This document shows positions 17,053-25,126 of a stretch of 64,000 bases of DNA, in pieces (positions within the stretch are counted from its first letter, which is position 1; each line of letters begins with the position of its first letter). A program made the position numbers and the translations under genes. The notes under the pieces were generated by a model that made no database searches, was not told the origin of the DNA, and worked only from the letters and a program-made list of their open reading frames with translations. Origin of the DNA: Oceanidesulfovibrio indonesiensis (GTDB lineage: Bacteria > Desulfobacterota > Desulfovibrionia > Desulfovibrionales > Desulfovibrionaceae); contig NZ_QMIE01000005.1 in NCBI RefSeq assembly GCF_007625075.1, positions 1 to 64,000 of the forward strand, in the 5' to 3' direction.

Positions 17053-17827
17053 GGCAGCACCCCTTGTGTTGGAGGGCGTTGATTACGGATTTGGGCAGAA
17101 TGCCCTTGACCGAATTGAGAGCCAGCATGCGGCGCATGATGCCGAGCTGATCCTGCAGCGGTATGCTCTTGGGGCAAACGTCTTCACAAGCAAGCAGGCC
17201 CATGCAGCCGAACACGCCCTGGTCGTTGCCGATCACGTCGTAGTAATCGTCCTCGGAACGCTGGTCGCGCGGATCGAGGTAAAAGCGGGCTATACGGTTG
17301 ATGGTGGTGGCGCCCATGAAATCCTCGCGCATGCGCGCCGTGCCGCACGCGGCGACACAGCACCCGCATTCGATGCAGCGGTCGAGCTCGAATATCTGCT
17401 CGGCCACCTCGTTCTCCATGCGCATTTCCTCGTCCGCCGGGTCGAAGGCCGCGTCGTTGGAATGCACCCAGGACTCGATCTTCGCGCCCACGCCGCGGAA
17501 CCAGGTGCCCGTGTCCACGGAGAGGTCGCCCAGCAGCTTGAACACCGGGAGAGGGTGCAGGGTGATCTCGTTAGGCAGGTCTTTCGTCTGCGTGTGGCAG
17601 GCCAGGCCGGGACGGCCGTTGATGACCATGCCGCAGGAGCCGCAGATGCCAGCGCGGCAGCAGAAGTCCACCTTCAGCGTCGGATCCATCTCGTCGCGGA
17701 TCTGTGTCAGCGCGATGAACAGGGTCATGGAGTCGTATTCCGTGATGTGGAACGACTGCATGCGGGGTTCCGAATAGGGGTCGTGGGGGTTGTACCGAAA
17801 CACTTTGATGTGCAGCTTGCGATTCAT
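17039..17827 (-). CDS. frdB: fumarate reductase / succinate dehydrogenase iron-sulfur subunit
   Basis: A 262-residue electron-transfer subunit with three cluster motifs. The [2Fe-2S] site is CCRAGICGSCGM followed by a Cys in GLACHT. The [4Fe-4S] site is CIECGCCVAACG. The [3Fe-4S] site lies around CMGLLACEDVCP. It links FrdA to the haem subunit FrdC. The stop overlaps the fumarase alpha start. Confidence 0.95.
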   Translation of the reverse strand: MNRKLHIKVFRYNPHDPYSEPRMQSFHITEYDSMTLFIALTQIRDEMDPTLKVDFCCRAGICGSCGMVINGRPGLACHTQTKDLPNEITLHPLPVFKLLGDLSVDTGTWFRGVGAKIESWVHSNDAAFDPADEEMRMENEVAEQIFELDRCIECGCCVAACGTARMREDFMGATTINRIARFYLDPRDQRSEDDYYDVIGNDQGVFGCMGLLACEDVCPKSIPLQDQLGIMRRMLALNSVKGILPKSVINALQHKGCCHEKH

Positions 17828-17843
17828 GTGACGTATTCCTCCG

Positions 17844-19733
17844 CTAGCCCTTGCTCTTGGCTTCTTTCAGGTTTTCGAGCGCTTTCTTGGGTATCTCGAA
17901 CTTCTTCTTGGGCAACTCGTTGGGGATGATCTTGCCCCCGCCGTAGCCGCGCTCGCCCGGAGGAAGCTCGTAGTAGGGGGAGGCTTCTTCGTATTGGAGG
18001 ATGGGCAGGTGTTCGCCTTCCTTCCAGTAAGCCAGGGTGCGGTTGAGCCAGTCCTTGTCGTTGCGCTCGGGGAAGTCTTCGCGGGTGTGGGCGCCGCGGG
18101 ATTCGGTCCGCTGGAGGGCGCCGTAGGCCGTGCACTGGCAGAGCTTGATCATGCCCTGGACGCGCAGCGCCGTGGACATCTCGGGGTTGTAGCCCTTGAT
18201 GTTACCTTTGAGGGCAATCCTGTAGGAGCGCTCGTGCAGCTCGGCCAGCTTGTCCACGGCCTTTTGCAGATCCGGCCCGTTGCGGAAGATGAAGACGTTT
18301 TCCATCATGGTGGCGTGCATCTCGTCGCGTATTTCCAGCGCGCTTTCCGAGCCCTTGCGGCCGGAGACGATGTCGTCGATGCGCTCCTTGAGCTTTGCTT
18401 CGGCGTCGCGCAGGGCGGCGGTGGAGAAGTTGACGGAAGCGCCCTGGAGGAACTTGACCATCTGTTTGCCGATGTAGCGGCCTGCCACGACCGTTTCGGC
18501 CAGGGAGTTGCCGCCCAGGCGGTTGAAGCCGTGCATGTCCCAGCAGGCGGCCTCGCCGGCGGAGTACAGACCCTTCAGGCCGTATGCTGCGCCGTCGCGA
18601 TTGGTGCGCACGCCGCCCATGGAGTAGTGCTGCGTGGGCCGCACCGGAATGAGCTGCTCGATGGGGTTCACGCCCAGGAAATTGGTGCAGATGTCGTAGA
18701 CTTCCCGCAGCTTGGTGGTGATGTGCTTGACGCCCAGATGGCGGATGTCCAGCCAGAGGTGGTCACCGTAGGGTGACTTCACGCCCAGGCCCTTGCGCAT
18801 GTGCTCGGTCATGCGGCGGGAGACCACGTCGCGCGAGGCGAGCTCGGCCTTTTCGGGCTCGTAGTCGGGCATGAAGCGGTGCTCGTTCACGTCCAGCAGG
18901 GTGCCGCCGTCGCCGCGGCAGCCTTCGGTCACCAGGATGTCGGTGGGCACGGTGCCTGTGGGGTGGAACTGGACGGCTTCCATGTTGCCCATGGGGACGA
19001 GGCCGGTGTCCAGTGCGCAGATCTGGCCGCCGCCGTCGCAGATGACCGCGTTGGTGGTGGCGCTGTAGCAGCGGCCGTAGCCGCCTGTGGCGATGAGGGT
19101 TGCGGTGGCGAAGTAGGCGCGCAGTTCGCCGGTGCGCATGCAGCGGGCGATGCAGCCCAGGCAGTTCTCGCCGTCGTGGATGAGCACCTCGGCCTGGGTG
19201 CGGTCGTGGATCTGGACGCCGTATTGCAGACACTTGCTGTCCAGGGTGTTCAGCACGGATCGGCCGGTGCCGTCCGCGGTGTAGCAGGTGCGCCACTTGG
19301 CGGTGCCGCCGAATGCGCGGGCGTGGATCAGTCCGTGTTTTTCCTTTTTCTCTTCGGCTTCGAAGGGTTTGCCGCCCTTGTAGTACGTGTGGACGCCGGC
19401 CACGACGCGGTTCCACGGCACGCCCCAGTGGGCCACCTCGCGCATCACGATGGGGGCGGTGTCTGCGAAGATGCGGGCGACTTCCTGGTCGCAGCCCCAG
19501 TCCGAGCCCTTGACCGTGTCCTGGAAGTGGATGTCCGGGGAGTCGCCGTCGCCCATGATGGCGTTGCCGAGGGCAGCCTGCATGCCGCCCTGGGCAGCGG
19601 AGGAGTGCGAGCGGCGGGGGGGGACGATGGACAGACAGATGGTCTCGAAGCCCGCCATGGCGGCCTCCACGGCCACGCGCTCTCCGGCGAGGCCGGCTCC
19701 TATGCACAGGACGTCCGTATAAAATATCTGCAT
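17844..19733 (-). CDS. frdA: fumarate reductase / succinate dehydrogenase flavoprotein subunit
   Basis: A 629-residue catalytic subunit interconverting fumarate and succinate. The FAD motif GAGLAGERVAVEAAMAG lies at the N-terminus. SHSSAAQGGMQAA holds the His that binds FAD covalently. The capping domain and the substrate segment HPTGTVPTDILVTEG follow, then QHYSMGGVRTN. The length agrees with the Wolinella-type QFR family. It lies 14 bp after frdC. The direction in vivo (fumarate respiration or menaquinone-linked succinate oxidation) cannot be told from sequence. Confidence 0.96.
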   Translation of the reverse strand: MQIFYTDVLCIGAGLAGERVAVEAAMAGFETICLSIVPPRRSHSSAAQGGMQAALGNAIMGDGDSPDIHFQDTVKGSDWGCDQEVARIFADTAPIVMREVAHWGVPWNRVVAGVHTYYKGGKPFEAEEKKEKHGLIHARAFGGTAKWRTCYTADGTGRSVLNTLDSKCLQYGVQIHDRTQAEVLIHDGENCLGCIARCMRTGELRAYFATATLIATGGYGRCYSATTNAVICDGGGQICALDTGLVPMGNMEAVQFHPTGTVPTDILVTEGCRGDGGTLLDVNEHRFMPDYEPEKAELASRDVVSRRMTEHMRKGLGVKSPYGDHLWLDIRHLGVKHITTKLREVYDICTNFLGVNPIEQLIPVRPTQHYSMGGVRTNRDGAAYGLKGLYSAGEAACWDMHGFNRLGGNSLAETVVAGRYIGKQMVKFLQGASVNFSTAALRDAEAKLKERIDDIVSGRKGSESALEIRDEMHATMMENVFIFRNGPDLQKAVDKLAELHERSYRIALKGNIKGYNPEMSTALRVQGMIKLCQCTAYGALQRTESRGAHTREDFPERNDKDWLNRTLAYWKEGEHLPILQYEEASPYYELPPGERGYGGGKIIPNELPKKKFEIPKKALENLKEAKSKG

Positions 19734-19747
19734 GGTTCACTCCGTGC

Positions 19748-20401
19748 TTAAACAGTGAGGAAAGAGAAGCGGGCGAGGGTGATGAGCCCGATGCAAATGA
19801 AGCCGGCCATCATCACGTACTCGGCCTTCTGGTACCAGGCGCGTCTTGCGCTGGAGATGAAGCCGTACTTGACGCCGATCCGGTAGAACCCGATGCCTAC
19901 GTGCAGTTCGGCCATGGGCAGCAGAACGAGGTAGAAAGGAAGCCAGGGGCCATCCTGAATGCGCGCGGCGCTCTTTGCGGCTGTGATGGGCAGATCGGTG
20001 AGGACCACGAACATGTGGATGGAGGCCAGCACCAGGATGACCAGTGCGGTGATCACCTGAACAAGCCACAGGGTGGTGTCTTTGTGGCGCATCATCTTGC
20101 TGTGGAGCCGGAACGCTTTCCACTCACCCTGTTCAAAGGGCATCTTGCGCGCAGCCAGAACGAAGTGCAGCAGCATGATCACGAAGATGACGGGTCCACC
20201 GACCTGCGCCATGTATGTGGCCTCGAAGAAGTCGGCCAGGGCGTTCATCAGGGCTGGGCTGATGACGACGCTGGAGACAAGGATCAAGTGCGCCCAGAGA
20301 AAAAGGATGAGCAGCACGCCGGTGGTCATCATCAAAAAGTCGAGACGACCGGAGATCTTGCTGCGTTGCGGAACATGCAATGTCATGGTGCTCGAATTCA
20401 T
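19748..20401 (-). CDS. frdC: dihaem cytochrome b subunit of fumarate reductase
   Basis: A 217-residue membrane subunit with five hydrophobic helices. Four histidines sit inside helices (LWAHLI, MLLHFVL, LASIHMFV, AELHVGIGF), matching the axial ligands of two haems b in Wolinella-type enzymes. It exchanges electrons with menaquinone and anchors FrdAB. It is the first gene of the operon. A sigma-54-like site lies about 280 bp upstream, and no clear sigma-70 promoter was recognised. Confidence 0.95.
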   Translation of the reverse strand: MNSSTMTLHVPQRSKISGRLDFLMMTTGVLLILFLWAHLILVSSVVISPALMNALADFFEATYMAQVGGPVIFVIMLLHFVLAARKMPFEQGEWKAFRLHSKMMRHKDTTLWLVQVITALVILVLASIHMFVVLTDLPITAAKSAARIQDGPWLPFYLVLLPMAELHVGIGFYRIGVKYGFISSARRAWYQKAEYVMMAGFICIGLITLARFSFLTV

Positions 20402-20676
20402 AGATGCTATCCTCCAAAGACAGTCCTATGGGTTTTGTGTTCAGCGACATCTCCCTGTGCAGTTGCCGCCCTGGTCGCACGTCTGTGCATGAGGAGGCGG
20501 GACCGCTGGACCGGGGCAGCCGCTTCCAGAGCATCCTCACTCGAACGGAATCGACGCGTCGCCTGACCGCCGCTTCCGCGTTGGTTCCTGCGCGAGCAAT
20601 TCCCTCAGGCATTATTCGGGGAAAGGCTTGGTCGATTTCCGTGATGTTTCCGGGATTGGGCATTACGCCACCCCTC

Positions 20677-20692
20677 AGCACGTGCCGTACCA
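20677..20692 (-). promoter_or_regulatory. putative sigma-54 promoter for the frd operon
   Basis: On the minus strand the site reads TGGTACGGCACGTGCT, 14 of 16 matches to TGGCAYRNNNNTTGCW with GG and GC correctly spaced. It implies a leader of about 260 bases before frdC. The divergent neighbour encodes a sigma-54 activator. Confidence 0.42.
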
Positions 20693-20864
20693 AGCGACGA
20701 AAAATACAAGATGCAATGATTGTGACGTATTAGAGCGGGAGGAAATAAAGGCGCTCAGCCTTTTCCGGTTACACGGGAACACGCATTCCTGCCGTACAGG
20801 AATTGTTCTTGTTGCGGGGTGGACAAATCGAGGGCGGGAAAAGAGATTCAGAAATGGACGGGGA

Positions 20865-20903
20865 ATGAAACAACCGGACCGCACTCCGGGCTGTACGGTC
20901 CGG
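20865..20903 (-). terminator. terminator-like hairpin after the NtrC-type regulator
   Basis: CCGGACCG and CGGTCCGG form perfect 8-base arms around a 14-base loop. On the minus strand it is followed by TTGTTTCATT. It lies about 150 bp past the regulator stop. Confidence 0.5.
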
Positions 20904-21054
20904 CAACGACGGTGGGGGAAGCGGCGCCCGGCAATACTACTTGAAAAACAAAGTCGTTGATTTCATGCCCCGCGGCATTCCCCGTGCTGTCCGCCGGAGG
21001 CGTGGTTGTCAATATGTCCGGGGAGGCGGGAGGACGGATGTATCCTGGTCCCTG

Positions 21055-22482
21055 TCATAGCGAACGTGATGAAATGCCGTGCTTCTTCAGAAGAGCGTAC
21101 AAACGGGATTGCGAGAGGCCGGAGCGGCGGATGGCGTCTTTCATGTTTCCCTTTGTCGCATTCATCAGACTCTTGAGATACCGGCTCTCGGCATTGGCGC
21201 ATACTGCTTCCCGGTATGGCTGGAGTTCGGGGATTTCGTCCGGATCGAATTCAGCTTCGTCCATTTGTACAAATTGATCCTCGAAGGCCGGCGAGCTGAT
21301 GCGGTTTCGCGCCACCTTGGCCCGGATGTTTGCCGGCAGGTGTTGCGAAAAGAGGTAGGGGTCACGCTTGGAGGCAGCCAGCGCATGCTCCAGGGTATGT
21401 ATGAGTTCCCGGACATTGCCTTGCCAGTCATAGGCTTCCATTGTTTCGATGAAGTCCGTGCTGCAGGGCTTTGCCGGGGTGCCGGCGCGTTCGCAGAGGG
21501 CTTCTATGAAATGGTTGGCAAGTGGTTTGATGTCGGCGGGGCGCTCGCGCAGGGACGGCAGGTGGATGTGGATTGAACGTATGCGGTAAAGCAGATCGTT
21601 GCGGAAGAGTCCTTCCTGAGCCATGGCGTCCAGGTTCCTGTTGGTGGCGACAACGAGTCTGAAGTCGCTCTTCTGGACTTCTTTGCCGCCCAGGGAGCGC
21701 ACCGCGCGTTCCTGAAGCACGCGAAGAAAGCTCTTCTGAAGCGAGAGGGGCATTTCGCCCACTTCATCCAGAAAGAGCGTGCCTTTGTCCGCCTGGAAGA
21801 CGAGGCCCACCTGATCCTTTTCCGCGCCGGTGAACGCACCCTTCTTGTGGCCGAACAGGATGGATTCCACGATGCTTTCGGGCAGGGCTGCGCAGTCCAC
21901 GATAATGAAAGGGCCACTGGCGCGAGGGCTGTTGTCGTGGATGGCCCGGGCGAAGAGTTCCTTGCCTGTGCCGGTCTCCCCGGTGATGAGCACGTTGGAG
22001 TCGCTTTCCGCGGATTGCGCCACCAGATCCAGGGCGCGGGTCAGCGCCTGGCTGTCACCGATGATCCTTTCCCGGCGCAACGCCTTGATGGTGCTGCCCA
22101 CCTGATCATGCTGCCGCGCCCGATGGTATTCCAGGGCGCGCTTGAGGGTCAGCGAGATCTGCTGAATGCTGTGGGTCTTTTCTATGTAATCCCAGGCGCC
22201 GTTGCTGATGGCCAGCTCCGCACCTTCCGGTTCGCCCTTGCCGGTGATGATGATGACCTCCGGATTGGACGGGGTGGCTGCGAGATCTCCAAGGATGGAG
22301 AGCCCGTTGCCGTCCGGCAGGCGGACGTCCAGGAATATGATGTCGTACAAACGCGATCGGGCCATATCCAGCCCCGCAGCCAGCGTGCCGGCGCTTTCCG
22401 CTTCGCAGCCCATCCGGCGGACGGCCCGCGAAAGGGCGTAGCACATGGGTTCGTCGTCATCTATGATAAGTACGCGCGCCAT
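21055..22482 (-). CDS. NtrC-type sigma-54-dependent response regulator
   Basis: A 475-residue activator with three domains. The receiver (residues 1-120) has the acidic pair IIDDDE and a phospho-acceptor Asp in IIFLDVRLPDG. The AAA+ domain (about 140-375) has Walker A GETGTGKE, the sigma-54 contact loop GAFTGA, and LFLDEVGEMP. A Fis-type helix-turn-helix (GNMKDAIRRSGLSQSRLYALL) closes the C-terminus. It overlaps the end of the kinase gene by 22 bp, so kinase and regulator form a pair. Likely targets are the sigma-54-type promoters on either side (24997-25012 and 20677-20692), judged from position. Confidence 0.94.
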   Translation of the reverse strand: MARVLIIDDDEPMCYALSRAVRRMGCEAESAGTLAAGLDMARSRLYDIIFLDVRLPDGNGLSILGDLAATPSNPEVIIITGKGEPEGAELAISNGAWDYIEKTHSIQQISLTLKRALEYHRARQHDQVGSTIKALRRERIIGDSQALTRALDLVAQSAESDSNVLITGETGTGKELFARAIHDNSPRASGPFIIVDCAALPESIVESILFGHKKGAFTGAEKDQVGLVFQADKGTLFLDEVGEMPLSLQKSFLRVLQERAVRSLGGKEVQKSDFRLVVATNRNLDAMAQEGLFRNDLLYRIRSIHIHLPSLRERPADIKPLANHFIEALCERAGTPAKPCSTDFIETMEAYDWQGNVRELIHTLEHALAASKRDPYLFSQHLPANIRAKVARNRISSPAFEDQFVQMDEAEFDPDEIPELQPYREAVCANAESRYLKSLMNATKGNMKDAIRRSGLSQSRLYALLKKHGISSRSL

Positions 22483-24419
22483 TCTTCATTCCCTTTCGAG
22501 TTCTGCATTTCCCTCTCGAACTTGGTGGTGTCCAGCAGGCCCCGCACGGCCCGGCATATTTCGATGGTGTCGAATGGTTTTCTGAAGAAAATCGACACGC
22601 CGGCCTTTTTCAGGTCCTTTGGAACACGTTGCAGCCGGCCGTCGCCCTCGAAACCGCTGCACAGGATGACCGGCAGCTTCTGGTTGATCTGCTTGATTTC
22701 CTTGATGAGCTCCGCGCCGGTCATCTTGGGCATGAGCTGATCGGTCAGCAGGAGATCGAAGCTGTGCGGGGCTTCCATGAACATTTCCAGCGCCTTGTAG
22801 CTGTCATTGCAACTCGTTACCGTGTAGCCAAGCCGGGTGAACAGCTTGTGGAGCGACGAGAGCAGGTCTTTGTCGTCATCCACGATCAGCAGTGATTCCG
22901 TACCATGCGGCAAGTCGGGACGCTTGACATCCGGTATGTTCTCCTGGCCCTCGTCGGCGCACGGAAGCAGCACCTTGAACACCGAGCCCTTGCCCAGCGC
23001 GCTGTTCACTGTGATGGCGCCGCCGTGCATGGTGACGATGCTCTGGGTCATGGACAGTCCGAGGCCGGTGCCCCGTGATTTTCTGCGCGTGGTGTAGAAC
23101 GGCTCGAAAATGCGTTTGAGGATCACGGGCTTCATGCCCACCCCCGTATCCTGCACCGAGAGCCGGGCGTAGCTTCCCGCCTTCAGACCCATGGCGCGAG
23201 CTTCGTCGGCATCGAGCTCCACGGCGTCGAGCTCCACGGTGAGCACGGCCTTGAAGCCGCGCATGGCCTGCTCCGCGTTGGTGCACAGGTTCATTATGAC
23301 CTGGAGCAACTGGTCCGGGTCGGCTCGCACGCGGATGTCGTCCACATGTATCCGGATGCGCACGTCCACGTTGGCCGGCAGGATGGTCTGCACCAGTTCC
23401 ATGCATTCGCCGGTGACGCGGGCCAGATTGACCGTGCTGCGCGGAGTATCCGTCTTGCGGCTGAACTCCTTGATGCGCCGAACCAGGCTCTTGCCACGCT
23501 TGGCCGCCTTGTGGATGTGCTGGAGATCTTCGTATACCGGGCTGTTCTTGTCCGTATCGTACATGGCGAGCTCGGAGCAGGCGGTGATGGCGCCGAGCAC
23601 ATTGCTGAAGTCGTGCGCGATGCCGCCGGCGAAAATGCCGATGGCCTCCATCTTCTGCGCCTGCATCAACTCTTTTTCCAGTTGCCGCCATGGCTTGAGA
23701 ATGGAGTTGATCATCAGAATGCTGACCGGCAGAACCACGAACAGCAGCACGATGACCACGCCGGCGCCGACCGTGACGATGGCGCGTCGGTGTATGTGGG
23801 CGAAGCGTTGGGAAATGCGCTGCTGCTCTCTGTTGATATCGTCGATGTAGAGGCCGGACCCGAGCCAGTATTCGGTGCCGGGTATGGGATGCGCGTAGAC
23901 CAGTTTGGGAAGCAGCGTATCCTGCCCGGGTTTGTAGAAATTGTACGAGACGAATCCACCGCCGGCGAGGGCCTTTTCCGTGAGGGCCTTGATGTACCGG
24001 GTGCCTTCGTTGTCTTCCACCTCCATACGCATCTGGCCGCGGAACTCCGGAAAGAACGGATGGGTGATGTTCACGCCGCTGGTGTTGTAGACGAAGTAGT
24101 AGCCGTACTCTTCGTATCGCACCTCGTTGATGACCTCGCGCAGCTGTGTTTCCGGATCGCCTCCCTCGGCAATGGTTTCGCGCACCATCTCTCCAAGCGT
24201 GTCCGCAAGACTGATAACTGCTGCTTTGAGTGTCCGCTGATGCCCGGTCAGCATCATCTCGCGGGCGGCGATCTGCGTCTCCTTTTGCGATTTGTTGATG
24301 TAATAGCTGTAGACCACGCTGATGGCCGCGGCGAACAGCGACAGAAAAAGCAGCAAGAGGCCGACCCGACTGATTATCGTGTAGCTGCGGTGAGTGAATA
24401 GGGTGCGAAGATTGAACAT
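22461..24419 (-). CDS. hybrid sensor histidine kinase with Cache sensor
   Basis: A 652-residue membrane kinase. One helix (residues 15-38) leads to an extracytoplasmic single-Cache domain (about 40-205; YYFVYNTSGVNITHPFFPEF is typical), and a second helix lies near 215-240. HisKA has its phospho-acceptor His in GGIAHDFSNVLGA (near 265). The ATPase has DTGVGM and GTGLGLSM. A C-terminal receiver (about 515-635, Asp in SFDLLLTDQLMPKM) makes it a hybrid kinase. Cache domains usually bind small organic acids. The start faces the cluster 1 promoter across a 700-bp divergent region. Confidence 0.94.
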   Translation of the reverse strand: MFNLRTLFTHRSYTIISRVGLLLLFLSLFAAAISVVYSYYINKSQKETQIAAREMMLTGHQRTLKAAVISLADTLGEMVRETIAEGGDPETQLREVINEVRYEEYGYYFVYNTSGVNITHPFFPEFRGQMRMEVEDNEGTRYIKALTEKALAGGGFVSYNFYKPGQDTLLPKLVYAHPIPGTEYWLGSGLYIDDINREQQRISQRFAHIHRRAIVTVGAGVVIVLLFVVLPVSILMINSILKPWRQLEKELMQAQKMEAIGIFAGGIAHDFSNVLGAITACSELAMYDTDKNSPVYEDLQHIHKAAKRGKSLVRRIKEFSRKTDTPRSTVNLARVTGECMELVQTILPANVDVRIRIHVDDIRVRADPDQLLQVIMNLCTNAEQAMRGFKAVLTVELDAVELDADEARAMGLKAGSYARLSVQDTGVGMKPVILKRIFEPFYTTRRKSRGTGLGLSMTQSIVTMHGGAITVNSALGKGSVFKVLLPCADEGQENIPDVKRPDLPHGTESLLIVDDDKDLLSSLHKLFTRLGYTVTSCNDSYKALEMFMEAPHSFDLLLTDQLMPKMTGAELIKEIKQINQKLPVILCSGFEGDGRLQRVPKDLKKAGVSIFFRKPFDTIEICRAVRGLLDTTKFEREMQNSKGNEEWRAYLS

Positions 24420-24922
24420 ATTGTAGGAGATACCGGCATGTGTTGTGTCACAAGAGACATGATGCTGAAAGGAGCTCCTGTCAAATTATGTCGGCGAAGC
24501 CAAGCGACATTGCGTCGGAGACATGCTTCGGGCGGCTCGAATTTGAAACGCCATGTTGGAAGCACAATTCGCGCCAACCTGCACATGAGTGGAAAATGTT
24601 AATATAATAATATGTTGAGTTCAGGATTCTTCTGAAGCAGGAGTGTTCCGAAAAGGCTTTTCCTGCCGAACAGTAAAGGTGTCTGCACCGCACCATTTCG
24701 TCTTGTTTCTCCACAGACAGGTGACCGGCACAAGGCACCGTTCATTTAGCTGATGTCGGAGTTACCCCGGGAGAACGATTCCTGCAACTCGATAGAGCGG
24801 AATCTCAAACACAACCACTTTGAATACAATGCTTTATTGTATGAGAAGAAAGATGGCCCATGCAATAATTCTGTGAAAAATAACGTATTCCCGGCAGATA
24901 GGAAACTGTTCATCTACGGCAA

Positions 24923-24964
24923 GAAACAAAGCGTTTCCATAATGGAGTTCTTGGTGAAAGTTTC
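24923..24964. promoter_or_regulatory. candidate activator sites upstream of the cluster 1 promoter
   Basis: GAAACAAAGCGTTTC (24923-24937) and GAAAGTTTC (24956-24964) are small palindromes that share a GAAA/TTTC half-site, 33-74 bp upstream of the sigma-54 promoter. They could be binding sites for a sigma-54 activator such as the neighbouring NtrC-type regulator. Confidence 0.3.
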
Positions 24965-24996
24965 AAAAAGACAGTGGGTTGCGGGTGGGTGGAATG

Positions 24997-25012
24997 TGGC
25001 ATGTCCCGTGCA
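24997..25012 (+). promoter_or_regulatory. sigma-54 promoter for HdrABC-FlxABCD cluster 1
   Basis: TGGCATGTCCCGTGCA matches TGGCAYRNNNNTTGCW at every specified position except one (G for T at position 12), with exact GG-GC spacing. It predicts a start near 25024 and a leader of about 100 bases before the first gene. Confidence 0.7.
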
Positions 25013-25126
25013 GCCGCAACTGCCGTCATGGAGCCGGCCTGCCCTTTGTCTGCAGGCGGCGTCCCTTCTTGCTAACGAAACGATTCAGATCGGCCTCGTC
25101 CCGGCCAAAAAGCATGGGAGACGGAC

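Larger units (their letters stand above)
20402..21054. other. intergenic region, no gene recognised
   Basis: This 650-bp stretch between the frd operon start and the NtrC-type regulator stop has only short overlapping frames without codon character. It holds a sigma-54-like promoter for frdC (20677-20692) and a terminator-like hairpin for the regulator (20865-20903). A smaller ATGCC/GGCAT hairpin lies near 20966-20979. Confidence 0.6.
24420..25126. other. divergent regulatory region, no gene
   Basis: A 707-bp region between the kinase gene (leftward) and cluster 1 (rightward). The middle part (about 24590-24900) is much richer in A/T than the surroundings. An open frame at 24753-25187 was judged spurious. 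A sigma-54 promoter lies near the right end, preceded by short GAAAC/GTTTC palindromes. Confidence 0.6.

Noticed and set aside
24437-24461. TTGTGTCACAA palindrome as an HcpR/CRP-type site
   Set aside because: The arms resemble TTGTGA/TCACAA, but the spacer is only one base instead of about six, so the site would not fit a CRP-family dimer.
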